DNA from: Candidatus Bathyarchaeota archaeon
GTDB lineage: Archaea; Thermoproteota; Bathyarchaeia; TCS64
NCBI GenBank assembly: GCA_030669135.1
Contig: DAOVEE010000024.1
Coordinates: 1 to 14,873, forward strand
Direction of reading: 5' to 3'
Length of the DNA: 14,873 nucleotides
The translations under genes and the position numbers were made by a program. Positions 8,603 through 14,873 of the stretch are shown in pieces (position 1 is the stretch's first letter; each line of letters opens with the position of its first letter). The notes under the pieces are model-generated. The model was not told the origin of the DNA. It saw only the letters and a list, made by a program, of their open reading frames with translations, and did not search any database.

Positions 8603-9916
8603 CTATGAGTTGAGGATGTTGAGGGCCTCCGCGAGGGTCTCCTTCATCTTCGCTATCGTGTCAGCCGTTATATCCTCTAACTTGTCCAATTCGCCGTAGT
8701 CCGTGTCAGCCATCTTCTCTAGCTCGATGATCTCCTCCTCGGGCACAAGCTTCCTGAGGTTCGCTACATACAGGACGCCGCCCTTACGGTTCTTTATCTC
8801 AGTCTCAAGGTGATCGATGTCCCAGTTATAGGCGGGGGCCTTAACCTTGTACTCCTCGTCGTCGGCGTCACCGATGTTCCTCCTGATCTCAAGCAGCTCG
8901 AAGTCCTTACGTGCGGTTATTAGGGACTCATCCATCCTCTCGATGTCTGCCTTGAACCGTCTCACGGTGTCGTCTCGGCGGCTGACCCAGATCCGTCCCT
9001 GATCGACGTAGCTATCGAAGAGCTTCTTGAAAGTCTCCTCCTTCACTTGGCTGTCTCGTAGCAGACGAACGAGTCTAATCTTTAGGGTGATGTTTTTGGC
9101 AAGGTTGTCCATGACCTCTTTGGTCAGGGGGTCTGGCGCGAAATCGAGTCTAATCGCTTCCATCAACTCTGGTTCCTCTTCCATGAACTCAACAATCTTT
9201 TCCGGTTTCTTGGGTTCCATAATAACCTTCTCCTCTTCAACTTCAGGCAGGGGGGTCTCCCCCTCTATTTCTGGGTCCTCTACGACGGGCTCCTCAGCCT
9301 CTAGCCCTTCCATGATGGGCTCCTCGATTGCCTCTCCCTCAGGCTCTGGCTCCAACTCGAGCTCTTCCTCTTCTACAAAAATATCTGCCTCGGTCTCCAT
9401 GTCCAGCACAGGCTCGGCTTCTACCAGTTCCTCTTCCATCTCCGGCTCTATGGGCTCCTTCTTAGGTTCTTCGACGTGGACCTCTGGCTCAACTTGCTCT
9501 AGAGTTTCCTCCTCAGCCACTACTTCCTCTACTTCTATCGTCGTCTCGATTTCGATTTCTGGCTCTGGTTCCGGCTCGGGTTCTGGCTCAAGCTCTGGCT
9601 CAGGTTCCGGTTCTAGATCTGGCTCAGGCTCAGCAAGCTCTGGTTCTAGCTCGGGTTCTGGCTTCGTCTCAGGCTCTGGTTCCTCTAATACGAAAGTCTC
9701 CTCCGGTTGTTCGATCTCAATACTCATGTCGACCTCCGGCTCCTCGGGGGCCACGACCTCGAGTGCCTCGGGCTCTGCTTCCGGTTGAACTTTGGCCTTC
9801 TCTTCCTGCTCTATCTTGTAGAGGGGGTACCCGCAGTTCAGGCAGTACAGTGTCTTGGGTACGTCCTCGTTACAGTTTGGGCAGTGAACGACCTCGGATG
9901 AAAGATCTCCGTACAT
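8603..9916 (-). CDS. Zinc-ribbon protein with Glu/Pro-rich linker and helical C-terminal domain
   Basis: A 437-residue protein in three parts. Residues 12-28 form a zinc ribbon, CPNC then CLNC (C12, C15, C25, C28), with the CGYPL context typical of archaeal zinc-ribbon proteins. Residues about 45-255 are a strongly acidic linker of Glu-Pro and Glu-rich repeats, with EPEPEP runs near 90-120, probably extended and disordered. Residues about 260-437 are helical, with charged heptad-like stretches such as RRFKADIERMDESL and LEIRRNIG, suggesting a coiled coil. No signal peptide or membrane helix is present, so it is likely cytoplasmic. I cannot name the C-terminal domain; it could be a scaffold or adaptor. 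The ATG start puts the first zinc-ribbon Cys at residue 12; no ribosome site is visible, and a TATA-like stretch lies about 50 bases upstream. Confidence 0.85.
   Translation of the reverse strand: MYGDLSSEVVHCPNCNEDVPKTLYCLNCGYPLYKIEQEEKAKVQPEAEPEALEVVAPEEPEVDMSIEIEQPEETFVLEEPEPETKPEPELEPELAEPEPDLEPEPEPELEPEPEPEPEPEIEIETTIEVEEVVAEEETLEQVEPEVHVEEPKKEPIEPEMEEELVEAEPVLDMETEADIFVEEEELELEPEPEGEAIEEPIMEGLEAEEPVVEDPEIEGETPLPEVEEEKVIMEPKKPEKIVEFMEEEPELMEAIRLDFAPDPLTKEVMDNLAKNITLKIRLVRLLRDSQVKEETFKKLFDSYVDQGRIWVSRRDDTVRRFKADIERMDESLITARKDFELLEIRRNIGDADDEEYKVKAPAYNWDIDHLETEIKNRKGGVLYVANLRKLVPEEEIIELEKMADTDYGELDKLEDITADTIAKMKETLAEALNILNS
9561..9690. repeat. Degenerate 6-base tandem repeat coding Glu-Pro
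   Basis: On the plus strand the unit is about GGYTCN, recurring roughly twenty times with interruptions. Read on the minus strand it encodes Glu-Pro dipeptides of the zinc-ribbon protein's linker. Synonymous third-base variation (TCC, TCG, TCT, TCA) means the repeat is kept at protein level rather than as a recent DNA expansion. Confidence 0.75.
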
Positions 9917-9961
9917 GATGCTACAACCCTACCGTTATCCTCAACATATGAGGGTAAACAA

Positions 9962-9976
9962 CATATAATTAAATAC
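9962..9976 (-). promoter_or_regulatory. Candidate TATA region for the zinc-ribbon gene
   Basis: Read on the minus strand this is TATTTAATTATATG, an archaeal TATA-like stretch about 50 bases before the ATG, which would give a leader of roughly 25 bases. It was picked by eye and alternatives nearby (CTCATATG around 9949) exist. Confidence 0.35.
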
Positions 9977-10122
9977 ATACCACCCAAACAACCAGATAAA
10001 ACATGGAAAATCCATCTTCACGACAAACTAAACAAACAAAACCCACTAGAAGCCGCAATTTCGCGACGAGACGACACACTAAACTAACATAACTATAATA
10101 ACGTCGTCAAAGAGACTAGAAA

Positions 10123-10134
10123 AAGATAAAATAG
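10123..10134 (+). promoter_or_regulatory. Candidate TATA region for the flippase operon
   Basis: AAGATAAAATAG is a TATA-like stretch. Transcription about 25 bases downstream would begin near 10158, which would include the proposed upstream flippase start at 10175 and leave a short leader containing GGCAGGGA (10161-10168). Confidence 0.3.
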
Positions 10135-10234
10135 CATACACAGGTATTGAAGAGGAAACAGGCAGGGAAAAACTCTGGACCGTGAACTCTCAAAGATTCT
10201 GAAGAGATCTGCAAGGGGAAGCCTCATACTCGTT

Positions 10235-11737
10235 ATGGGACAGGTTGCGTCGACCTTCATCGTCGCCCTTGGGATGATCTACGTCTCAAGGGTCCTAGGC
10301 TCCACAACTTTCGGCATAGTCTCGATCGCTCAGGCCCCGATAGGCGTAACGTATCTCCTCATAAACGTTGGCACAGATCAGGCCCTCACCAAGTACCTCT
10401 CACAATTCCGGTACGAGAAGAAGAACGAGAACCTGCGCCGACTTATAGAGTCTGGAGTCATCATAAGCATTGTTTTTGGCCTCTTCTACTCGTTCGTAAC
10501 ATACCTCTCGGCCGGCTTCTTGGCGAACCAAGTCTTCCATGAGCCCAAGATAGAGGTGCTCGTCAAGATCTTTTCCATCGCGATCCTTGGTCAATCCCTC
10601 GTTACTACGTCGTGGGCAGTGATAATAGGCTACGAACGTATGTCGCTGAAGAGCTACCACTCTGTCTTCTACTCGATCCTGAAGAGCCTGATTGGACCAG
10701 TCCTCGTTTATCTGGGTTACGGACCGGTGGGAGCTGCCTTGGGAGAGGCTGGCCCCATGATGTTCGCCGGGGTTCTGGGCGTCGTGTTTGTCTATGTGAT
10801 ATGGAAGTCGGTGAAGAAATCGCAGTCCACCATCTCCCATATGGAAGGCGTTAAAATGCTGATGTTATACGGCTACCCGCTGTTTTTCTCGAACCTTGTA
10901 GCCGGCTTCAGGCCCTACATAAACACATATCTGCTCTCCCAGTTCGTAGCCAACAACCTCATCGGCAACTATAGCGTCGCGACGAGGTTCTCAGCCCTAC
11001 TGGGCTTCGTCGTTACTCCTATTTCCCAGACTATGCTGCCGCTGTTCTCCAAGTTCGAGAACAAGCAGGAGGACCTTGAGTACGTCTATAGGGCGTCCAT
11101 CAAGTATACTTCCATCATCGTATACCCCATGGTCGCGGCGATTATCGCCATGTCACCCCAGATCATCGAGATACTCTACGAAGACGCGTACCCTCAGGCC
11201 TCCCTCTACATGAAGCTCTACCTCGCCTTATTCTTCTTCACCGGCCTAGGTTCTCTGAGTAACCTGAGGCTGCTGAACAGCCAGCGCATGACTAAGACCA
11301 CTCTTAACATCAACTTGCTCCAGAACCTTGTCACTCTTCCGATGAACATTTTCCTGATTCCGCGATTTGGGATCATCGGGCTTTTGGTCTCAGAGCTCCT
11401 CGGTCCTAGGGTCGGAACAGTCTACTCGCTTTGGGAGATAAAGAAGAAGTTCGGGTTCACCCCAGACTATCAGGCCACTGTGAAGACGTTTATTCCGTCT
11501 TTCACCGGGTTCTTAGCGGCTGCTTACTTGTTTTCTCTGGTATCTTGGAATCCCTGGCTTGAGCTCTTCTCGGGCGGGGTCCTTGTCTTTATAATCTATC
11601 TTGTAGGGGTAGTTGTACTAGGAGTTCTGTCGAAAAGGGATATTCACGATATAAGGATCATCACTGAATCTATTGGGCCGATATCGGGTCTCGTAAGACC
11701 TGTACTTGGGATCATCGAAAGATGTGCTTCAGATTAA
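10235..11737 (+). CDS. Polysaccharide flippase-like membrane protein (MATE/MOP, Wzx type)
   Basis: At least 500 residues with about 12-14 hydrophobic helices throughout, matching the oligosaccharide flippase family of the MOP superfamily, which moves lipid-linked sugars across the membrane. Family-like marks are the opening GQVASTFIVALGMIYVSRVLGS, TFGIVSIAQAPIG after it, and the mid-protein YGYPLFFSNLVAGFRPYINTY region where the second half begins. Start: the ATG at 10235 is the first ordinary start codon, but the frame is open back to 10151 and the upstream codons read LDRELSKILKRSARGS..., just like the amphipathic N-terminal helix of these flippases. The real start may therefore be a CTG at 10175, giving 520 residues. 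The next small gene begins 16 bases before its stop. Likely role: export of surface glycan or glycolipid precursors (inference); no glycosyltransferase is in view. Confidence 0.88.
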   Translation: MGQVASTFIVALGMIYVSRVLGSTTFGIVSIAQAPIGVTYLLINVGTDQALTKYLSQFRYEKKNENLRRLIESGVIISIVFGLFYSFVTYLSAGFLANQVFHEPKIEVLVKIFSIAILGQSLVTTSWAVIIGYERMSLKSYHSVFYSILKSLIGPVLVYLGYGPVGAALGEAGPMMFAGVLGVVFVYVIWKSVKKSQSTISHMEGVKMLMLYGYPLFFSNLVAGFRPYINTYLLSQFVANNLIGNYSVATRFSALLGFVVTPISQTMLPLFSKFENKQEDLEYVYRASIKYTSIIVYPMVAAIIAMSPQIIEILYEDAYPQASLYMKLYLALFFFTGLGSLSNLRLLNSQRMTKTTLNINLLQNLVTLPMNIFLIPRFGIIGLLVSELLGPRVGTVYSLWEIKKKFGFTPDYQATVKTFIPSFTGFLAAAYLFSLVSWNPWLELFSGGVLVFIIYLVGVVVLGVLSKRDIHDIRIITESIGPISGLVRPVLGIIERCASD

Positions 11738-12048
11738 GCAACTTAAAGATGAAAGACTGGAGACCATTGACTAAGTTCGACGAACTCTACCCCTCACGCA
11801 AAGACTATAAGTGCTTCGATAACAGGAATGCCGTGTTCGCCAGAGATGGTTTCAGAGGCTATGGTGACAGAGAGAGGGTCGAGGAGATGATATACGCCCC
11901 AGCGGCGTTGAATCTTACAAGAAGCATTGCTAGGAAGAACAATATATTGAAGATCGTTGCCACGCAAATGATCCCTTCATCTGGCAAAGTTAATATTCTG
12001 TGTTTTAATGCCCTAAAGGATCGAGAGGAAATTATGCGTGTGGACTAG
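11722..12048 (+). CDS. Small hypothetical protein, 108 residues
   Basis: Not recognised. It fits snugly between its neighbours: the ATG is 16 bases inside the flippase gene and the stop is 11 bases inside the MobA-type gene if that starts at 12038. Codon use looks coding. The protein is hydrophilic and basic, with YPSRKDYKCFDNRNAVFARDG in its first half and an amphipathic helix-like stretch (LTRSIARKNNILKIVATQM) in the second. An alternative ATG at 11749 would shorten it by nine residues. No ribosome site is obvious for either. It could be a real small gene of the operon, or a remnant of a larger degraded gene; nothing in the sequence decides. Confidence 0.5.
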   Translation: MCFRLSNLKMKDWRPLTKFDELYPSRKDYKCFDNRNAVFARDGFRGYGDRERVEEMIYAPAALNLTRSIARKNNILKIVATQMIPSSGKVNILCFNALKDREEIMRVD

Positions 12049-12682
12049 GAGGAATAGACGCGAGGTGACAAGGTCCGGGATAGTATTAGCTGGGGGCTCG
12101 TCCTCGAGACTTGGAGAGGACAAGGGTCTCCGCCTCCTCGCGGGCAAGCCCCTCATCAACCATATCGTTGACAGGATCCAAGACCCCGTTGATGAGGTCA
12201 TCGTCGTCGTTGCCTCGGAAGAGCAGAAGGAAAAATATGATCACGCCGTAGACGGTGTCGTCACGGACATGTACCCTGAGGGCTCACCTCTCGTCGGCCT
12301 TCTGACGGGGCTATCATACTGCAAGGATGCGTATGCTTTTGTCGTCGCCTGCGACATGCCGTTCATCTGCGACGAGGCGGTGGAGATGCTGTTCGCCGAG
12401 GCTGAGGGCCGCGACGGCGCTGTCTTCGAGAAACCCAACGGCTGGATAGAGCCCCTCGCAGCAGTCTATCACGTTGAAACCGCTCTCAGGGAGGCCGAGC
12501 GACTCTACAGAGAAGGTGATCTCCGGGTTCGGATGATCTTGCTGAGCCTCGACGATGTGTCACTCATCCCTGTGGAGAGGTTGAGGGGTGTTGACCCAGA
12601 GCTGCGTACGTTCTTCGACACCGACTCCGAGGAGCGGTTCAGGGAGGCCAATAGAATCCTCAGGAATATGCCCAAGAAATAG
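12038..12682 (+). CDS. mobA: MobA-type molybdenum cofactor guanylyltransferase-like protein
   Basis: A 214-residue NTP-transferase of the MobA family, which attaches GMP to molybdopterin in cofactor synthesis. Seen: nucleotide-binding LAGGSSSRLGEDKG (17-30), PLVGLLTGL (84-92), the metal-binding CDMPF (105-109), WIEPLAAVYH (137-146), and a final FFDTDSEERF in place of the usual INTPED-like motif. Length fits the family. Start: GTG at 12038 with GAGAGGA before it is one choice; GTG at 12065, giving VTRSGIVLAGG, matches family N-ends better and follows AGGAGG at 12047-12052, though 12 bases away. No other cofactor genes adjoin, but the partial ThiF/MoeB-type gene lies about 1.7 kb downstream. 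Some archaeal homologues transfer other nucleotides to other substrates, so the exact reaction is not certain. Confidence 0.88.
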   Translation: MWTRRNRREVTRSGIVLAGGSSSRLGEDKGLRLLAGKPLINHIVDRIQDPVDEVIVVVASEEQKEKYDHAVDGVVTDMYPEGSPLVGLLTGLSYCKDAYAFVVACDMPFICDEAVEMLFAEAEGRDGAVFEKPNGWIEPLAAVYHVETALREAERLYREGDLRVRMILLSLDDVSLIPVERLRGVDPELRTFFDTDSEERFREANRILRNMPKK

Positions 12683-12737
12683 GGTTTTATCTATACTGGT
12701 ATATACTGTTCCAGCTTAGAAGGCTTTAGAGTATAGG

Positions 12738-12745
12738 TTATATTA
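12738..12745 (+). promoter_or_regulatory. TATA box of the AbrB-PhoU gene
   Basis: TTATATTA is centred about 28 bases before the ATG at 12770. In archaea the transcript begins roughly 25-30 bases after the TATA box, so the mRNA would start at or within a few bases of the ATG. No ribosome site is present, which fits a leaderless message. Confidence 0.55.
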
Positions 12746-12769
12746 GTATTTCCTCATTGAATACATGCG

Positions 12770-13789
12770 ATGGAAAACCGGAAGATCATGGCTCTGGGGA
12801 AGTCGTCTCTCGTCATCTCTCTCCCCAAGGATTGGCTGAAGATGAACAACGTCGGCAGGGGAGACGTCGTATCCCTCGAGACCCTGCGCGACCTCTCCCT
12901 TGTGGTACACCCCACCATGAAGACGGGGGAAAGGGAGAAGAGAAAGATCGTCGTCATCGAGCCTGACGAGGAAGAAGACACCATCATACGGATCGTCATA
13001 GGTTGCTATCTCAACGGCTACAGCACGATCCAGCTCACATCGAAGAAGATCTTCACAACTAGACAACAGAAAGCCATCAGGGATGTCGTGAAGTCTCTCT
13101 ACCTGAGGATCATCGAGTCCCACGCAAGCGAGGTGATCCTCCAGACTCTCATGGACGAGTCCATGGCGTCAGTAGAGCAGGGCTTGGACCGAATGCACCT
13201 CATCACCCTCTCGATGTGCGAGGACATACTCGTGGCCATGGAGACGTGGGACAGCGACCTCGCAGGCTCCGTTCTATCCCTGGAGGACGACGTGGACCAG
13301 TTCATGTTCTACCTGATCCGTTTAATACGTTGTGCCGTCATCACCCCCTCCCTTGCCGGGAAGCTGGGGCTGGATATTCTCGACTGCCTTGACTATCAGA
13401 ACCTCGTTGACAGGATAGAGCGTGTCGCCGACCACACCACGAACATCGCTCAGCATATAGTGAATCTAGTCGAGCACCAAAGCGTTATCCCCCTGAATAT
13501 CTGGGCTGTCTTAATTGAGGTGGCACGCCTCTCGTTCGACTCCTACGAGAAGGCGGTAGAGTGCTTCATTTTAAAGACGGTACATGATACCAACACCATC
13601 ATAAACAACCAAGAAAAGGTGCGTCAGCTTATCCGGAAGATCATTCCACTTCCTAGCTTCGGGATCAACGACAGGGCAGTGTTCCTCGAGCTGTTCGCCA
13701 TCAGGGAGAACATCATGAGGATAAGCGAGTACGCCGCAGACATAGCGGAGATCGTCATCGACAGGGCATACAAGCCTGAGGAAAGCTAG
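12770..13789 (+). CDS. AbrB-domain/PhoU-family regulator
   Basis: A 339-residue fusion known in archaea. Seen: an N-terminal AbrB/MazE-like swapped-hairpin DNA-binding domain (about 1-50, with KIMALGKSSLVISLPKDWL and GDVVSLE), a basic linker near 53-65, and two PhoU-like helical units (about 120-330) with DDVDQFMFYLIRL and the RIERVADHTTNIAQHIV motif, plus a second such motif near the end (ISEYAADIAEIVIDRA). Known: PhoU proteins restrain phosphate uptake and bind metals through Asp/Glu-rich motifs; AbrB-PhoU fusions are annotated as phosphate uptake regulators. The start is fixed by the promoter and the immediate AbrB domain. No phosphate transporter gene is adjacent, so the target is not shown. 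It appears to be its own transcription unit. Confidence 0.92.
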   Translation: MENRKIMALGKSSLVISLPKDWLKMNNVGRGDVVSLETLRDLSLVVHPTMKTGEREKRKIVVIEPDEEEDTIIRIVIGCYLNGYSTIQLTSKKIFTTRQQKAIRDVVKSLYLRIIESHASEVILQTLMDESMASVEQGLDRMHLITLSMCEDILVAMETWDSDLAGSVLSLEDDVDQFMFYLIRLIRCAVITPSLAGKLGLDILDCLDYQNLVDRIERVADHTTNIAQHIVNLVEHQSVIPLNIWAVLIEVARLSFDSYEKAVECFILKTVHDTNTIINNQEKVRQLIRKIIPLPSFGINDRAVFLELFAIRENIMRISEYAADIAEIVIDRAYKPEES

Positions 13790-13915
13790 GCTCAAATGCC
13801 ACTTCCTCTGCTTCCACCATGACTTGATTGAGCCGATCCATTCATGGTTATGAGGATTAACGTGCTACTCAAAGCTCAACCATCGATGAAAATAAGTTGA
13901 CACCCATATTATTCC

Positions 13916-13929
13916 ATATACGCGTATAT
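13916..13929. promoter_or_regulatory. 14-bp perfect palindrome before the PH-like gene
   Basis: ATATACGCGTATAT is an exact palindrome 56-69 bases before the ATG at 13985. Its right half runs into TATATACA (13925-13932), a plausible TATA box. It could be an operator overlapping the promoter, or simply the TATA region with chance symmetry. Confidence 0.45.
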
Positions 13930-13984
13930 ACAACAATACTAGAACGTTTAATGGACGGCCCCTGAATCTCCATCCTGACCAAGA

Positions 13985-14305
13985 ATGACGCAAAACTGGT
14001 ACAAAGAAGCGGAGAAGGCCCTAGAGCCCGGTGATGCCATACAGAAAAGTTACCCCGGGCACCTCGACGGGGGAAGCGGGTATCTGATTATCTCTAACAA
14101 GCGCCTGATGTTCCAGAACGTGAAGGGGTTCCTGTCCAAGAAATACAACATAACCATGAACGTACCCCTCGAGAGCATCAGCAAGGTTGATGTCACGGAA
14201 GGCAACGACATTGAGATCGGCACAACGGACAAGAAATACGTGCTGAACACAGACGAGGTTCCGGCAAGCATAATCCTGAAGAGCATCACCCAAGCTAAGG
14301 GCTAA
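13985..14305 (+). CDS. Small PH-like (GRAM/bPH-type) domain protein
   Basis: A 106-residue soluble protein without signal or membrane helix. Seen: a helix (about 4-12), then a run of beta strands with GGSGYLIISNKRLMFQ (29-44), the hallmark turn and strands of bacterial/archaeal PH-like and GRAM-like domains, followed by VPLESISKVDVTEG and a C-terminal helix (ASIILKSITQAKG), giving the usual seven-strand-plus-helix pattern. The domain fills the whole protein. Known: these domains bind proteins or lipids; the specific role is unknown. It stands alone, with its own promoter region and a strong terminator right after it, so it is probably a single-gene unit. No ribosome site is evident at the ATG. 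Confidence 0.8.
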   Translation: MTQNWYKEAEKALEPGDAIQKSYPGHLDGGSGYLIISNKRLMFQNVKGFLSKKYNITMNVPLESISKVDVTEGNDIEIGTTDKKYVLNTDEVPASIILKSITQAKG

Positions 14306-14319
14306 GCCTAATTCCCAAT

Positions 14320-14343
14320 GGGGGGGCTTGCACCCCCTTTTTT
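14320..14343 (+). terminator. Hairpin and T-run terminator
   Basis: A G-run and C5 (stem GGGGG 14322-14326 with CCCCC 14333-14337, loop CTTGCA) is followed directly by T6 (14338-14343). It lies 15 bases after the PH-like stop codon. It works in the plus direction only: the minus strand has no T-run after the stem. Confidence 0.75.
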
Positions 14344-14365
14344 AAGTTTAATATGACGACCCAAA

Positions 14366-14873
14366 TTATCCTAGTAACTGTCCCCGCAGTTTTTCTGCTG
14401 CTCTCTGGTCTCTCACGCCCTCGATGACAGTGACACCGGATACCAGAACGCTTCCCTTAACTTTTTCTTTCTCGAAGCTTGTCCCCAGTCTTCCCTTAAC
14501 GGATATCGTGTAACCAAGACTATCCAGTTCATCGTTGATTCTCTCTAGATCTAATCCCATTGCATACTCGGGCGAGAAGATCCATACCCTCCTCTCCTGC
14601 CTTCCACAGATCTCCTCTACACGAGTCTCATCGGACGCAGCCTCTATTGGTTCCAGGTATCCGCTGCACACCTGGCAGTTCTCGGCTTTAGCTAGCTGCA
14701 CCTTCTCGATGGACAGCTCCTTCAAGTCCGCGAAGAGGAGCTTGTTCGCGAGGACCGGCGTCTCTCCGAGTAACAACTTTACGGTCTCGCTCACCTGTGC
14801 GCTGGCGATTAGGCTTATGACTGAGGGGTGTACACCCAAGATGGCGCAGCTGGGGATGTCTGCGTCGTCTATG
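14366..14873 (-). CDS. ThiF/MoeB/HesA-type E1-like enzyme, partial (C-terminal part)
   Basis: The frame is open through the window's right edge, so the N-terminal part with the nucleotide-binding region is missing. The TTG at 14837-14839 is an internal Leu, since the upstream codons continue with family sequence. Seen: IPSCAILGVHPSVISLIASA with QVSETVKLLLGE after it, the conserved crossover-loop Cys region and helix of E1-like adenylyltransferases, then FADLKEL and CQVCSG, one half of the zinc site. An extra domain of about 95 residues follows, including EEICGRQERRVWIF and ending VIEGVRDQRAAEKLRG. Known: these enzymes adenylate ubiquitin-like sulfur carriers for thiamine, molybdopterin or tRNA thiolation, or for protein modification. 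A similar C-terminal extension occurs, from memory, in some archaeal members. It converges on the PH-like gene, with the two stop codons 60 bases apart. Confidence 0.88.
   Translation of the reverse strand, partial: IDDADIPSCAILGVHPSVISLIASAQVSETVKLLLGETPVLANKLLFADLKELSIEKVQLAKAENCQVCSGYLEPIEAASDETRVEEICGRQERRVWIFSPEYAMGLDLERINDELDSLGYTISVKGRLGTSFEKEKVKGSVLVSGVTVIEGVRDQRAAEKLRGQLLG

Larger units (their letters stand above)
9917..10234. other. Divergent AT-rich intergenic region
   Basis: This 318-base spacer separates the minus-strand zinc-ribbon gene from the plus-strand flippase gene. It is A-rich on the plus strand and holds no convincing ORF, tRNA or hairpin. AACATAT occurs twice (9943-9949, 9960-9966), near the zinc-ribbon promoter side. 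The last 84 bases (from 10151) are an open in-frame extension of the flippase and may be coding. Confidence 0.6.

Noticed and set aside
9027..9788. Long plus-strand frame of 253 codons, very rich in Ser and Gly
   Set aside because: It is the antisense reading of the Glu/Pro repeat of the zinc-ribbon gene: GAG/CCN repeats read backwards give Ser/Gly. The composition is an artefact and the minus-strand frame has the zinc ribbon.
9917..10150. Possible CRISPR-like or repeat array in the A-rich spacer
   Set aside because: Only short AACATAT and CAAAC-type similarities were found; there are no regularly spaced repeats of 20 or more bases.
10400..10840. Minus-strand open frame of 146 codons opposite the flippase
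   Set aside because: Shadow of the flippase coding strand; hydrophilic, His/Asp-rich composition is typical of the complement of membrane-helix codons.
14837..14839. TTG as start of the ThiF-type gene
   Set aside because: The frame stays open to the window edge and the upstream residues (IPSCAIL) are conserved family sequence, so the gene is truncated by the window rather than starting here.

Overview
The window looks archaeal. The coding sequence is moderately GC-rich with many AGG/AGA arginine and ATA isoleucine codons, gaps are AT-rich with TATA-box-like motifs, and one gene (the AbrB-PhoU regulator) has its TATA box where a leaderless archaeal transcript needs it. The families fit too: a MoxR/DUF58/transglutaminase cluster, an AbrB-PhoU fusion and a zinc-ribbon protein with an acidic linker. 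A thermophilic or TACK-type lineage is possible but is inference; no rRNA or marker gene is present to place it. No tRNA, rRNA, CRISPR array, insertion sequence or integrase was seen.

Region 1 (3-8183, + strand) is one tight five-gene operon. It encodes a very large secreted, membrane-anchored protein with two complete transglutaminase-like domains; an unrecognised polytopic membrane protein; a MoxR-family AAA+ ATPase; a DUF58 protein; and a second unrecognised membrane protein. Genes overlap by 17 and 4 nt, abut, or are 6 nt apart. MoxR with DUF58 and a transglutaminase is a known combination thought to assemble or remodel cell-surface proteins, but its substrate is unknown. The exact-register duplication of the transglutaminase unit and the two membrane partners are the least described parts.

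Region 2 (8169-9916, - strand) has an unrecognised 111-residue protein that overlaps the operon's 3' end tail to tail. Upstream of it lies a zinc-ribbon protein with a long Glu/Pro-rich linker and a helical C-terminal domain. A 318-base AT-rich spacer with divergent promoter candidates follows.

Region 3 (10175/10235-12682, + strand) holds a polysaccharide flippase-like membrane protein whose N-terminus seems to begin upstream of the first ordinary start codon, a small uncharacterised ORF, and a MobA-type nucleotidyltransferase, all overlapping.

Region 4 (12683-14873) holds an AbrB-PhoU regulator with a leaderless-type promoter, a small PH-like-domain protein preceded by a 14-bp perfect palindrome and followed by a hairpin/T-run terminator, and, convergent to it, the C-terminal part of a ThiF/MoeB/HesA-type E1-like enzyme cut by the window edge.
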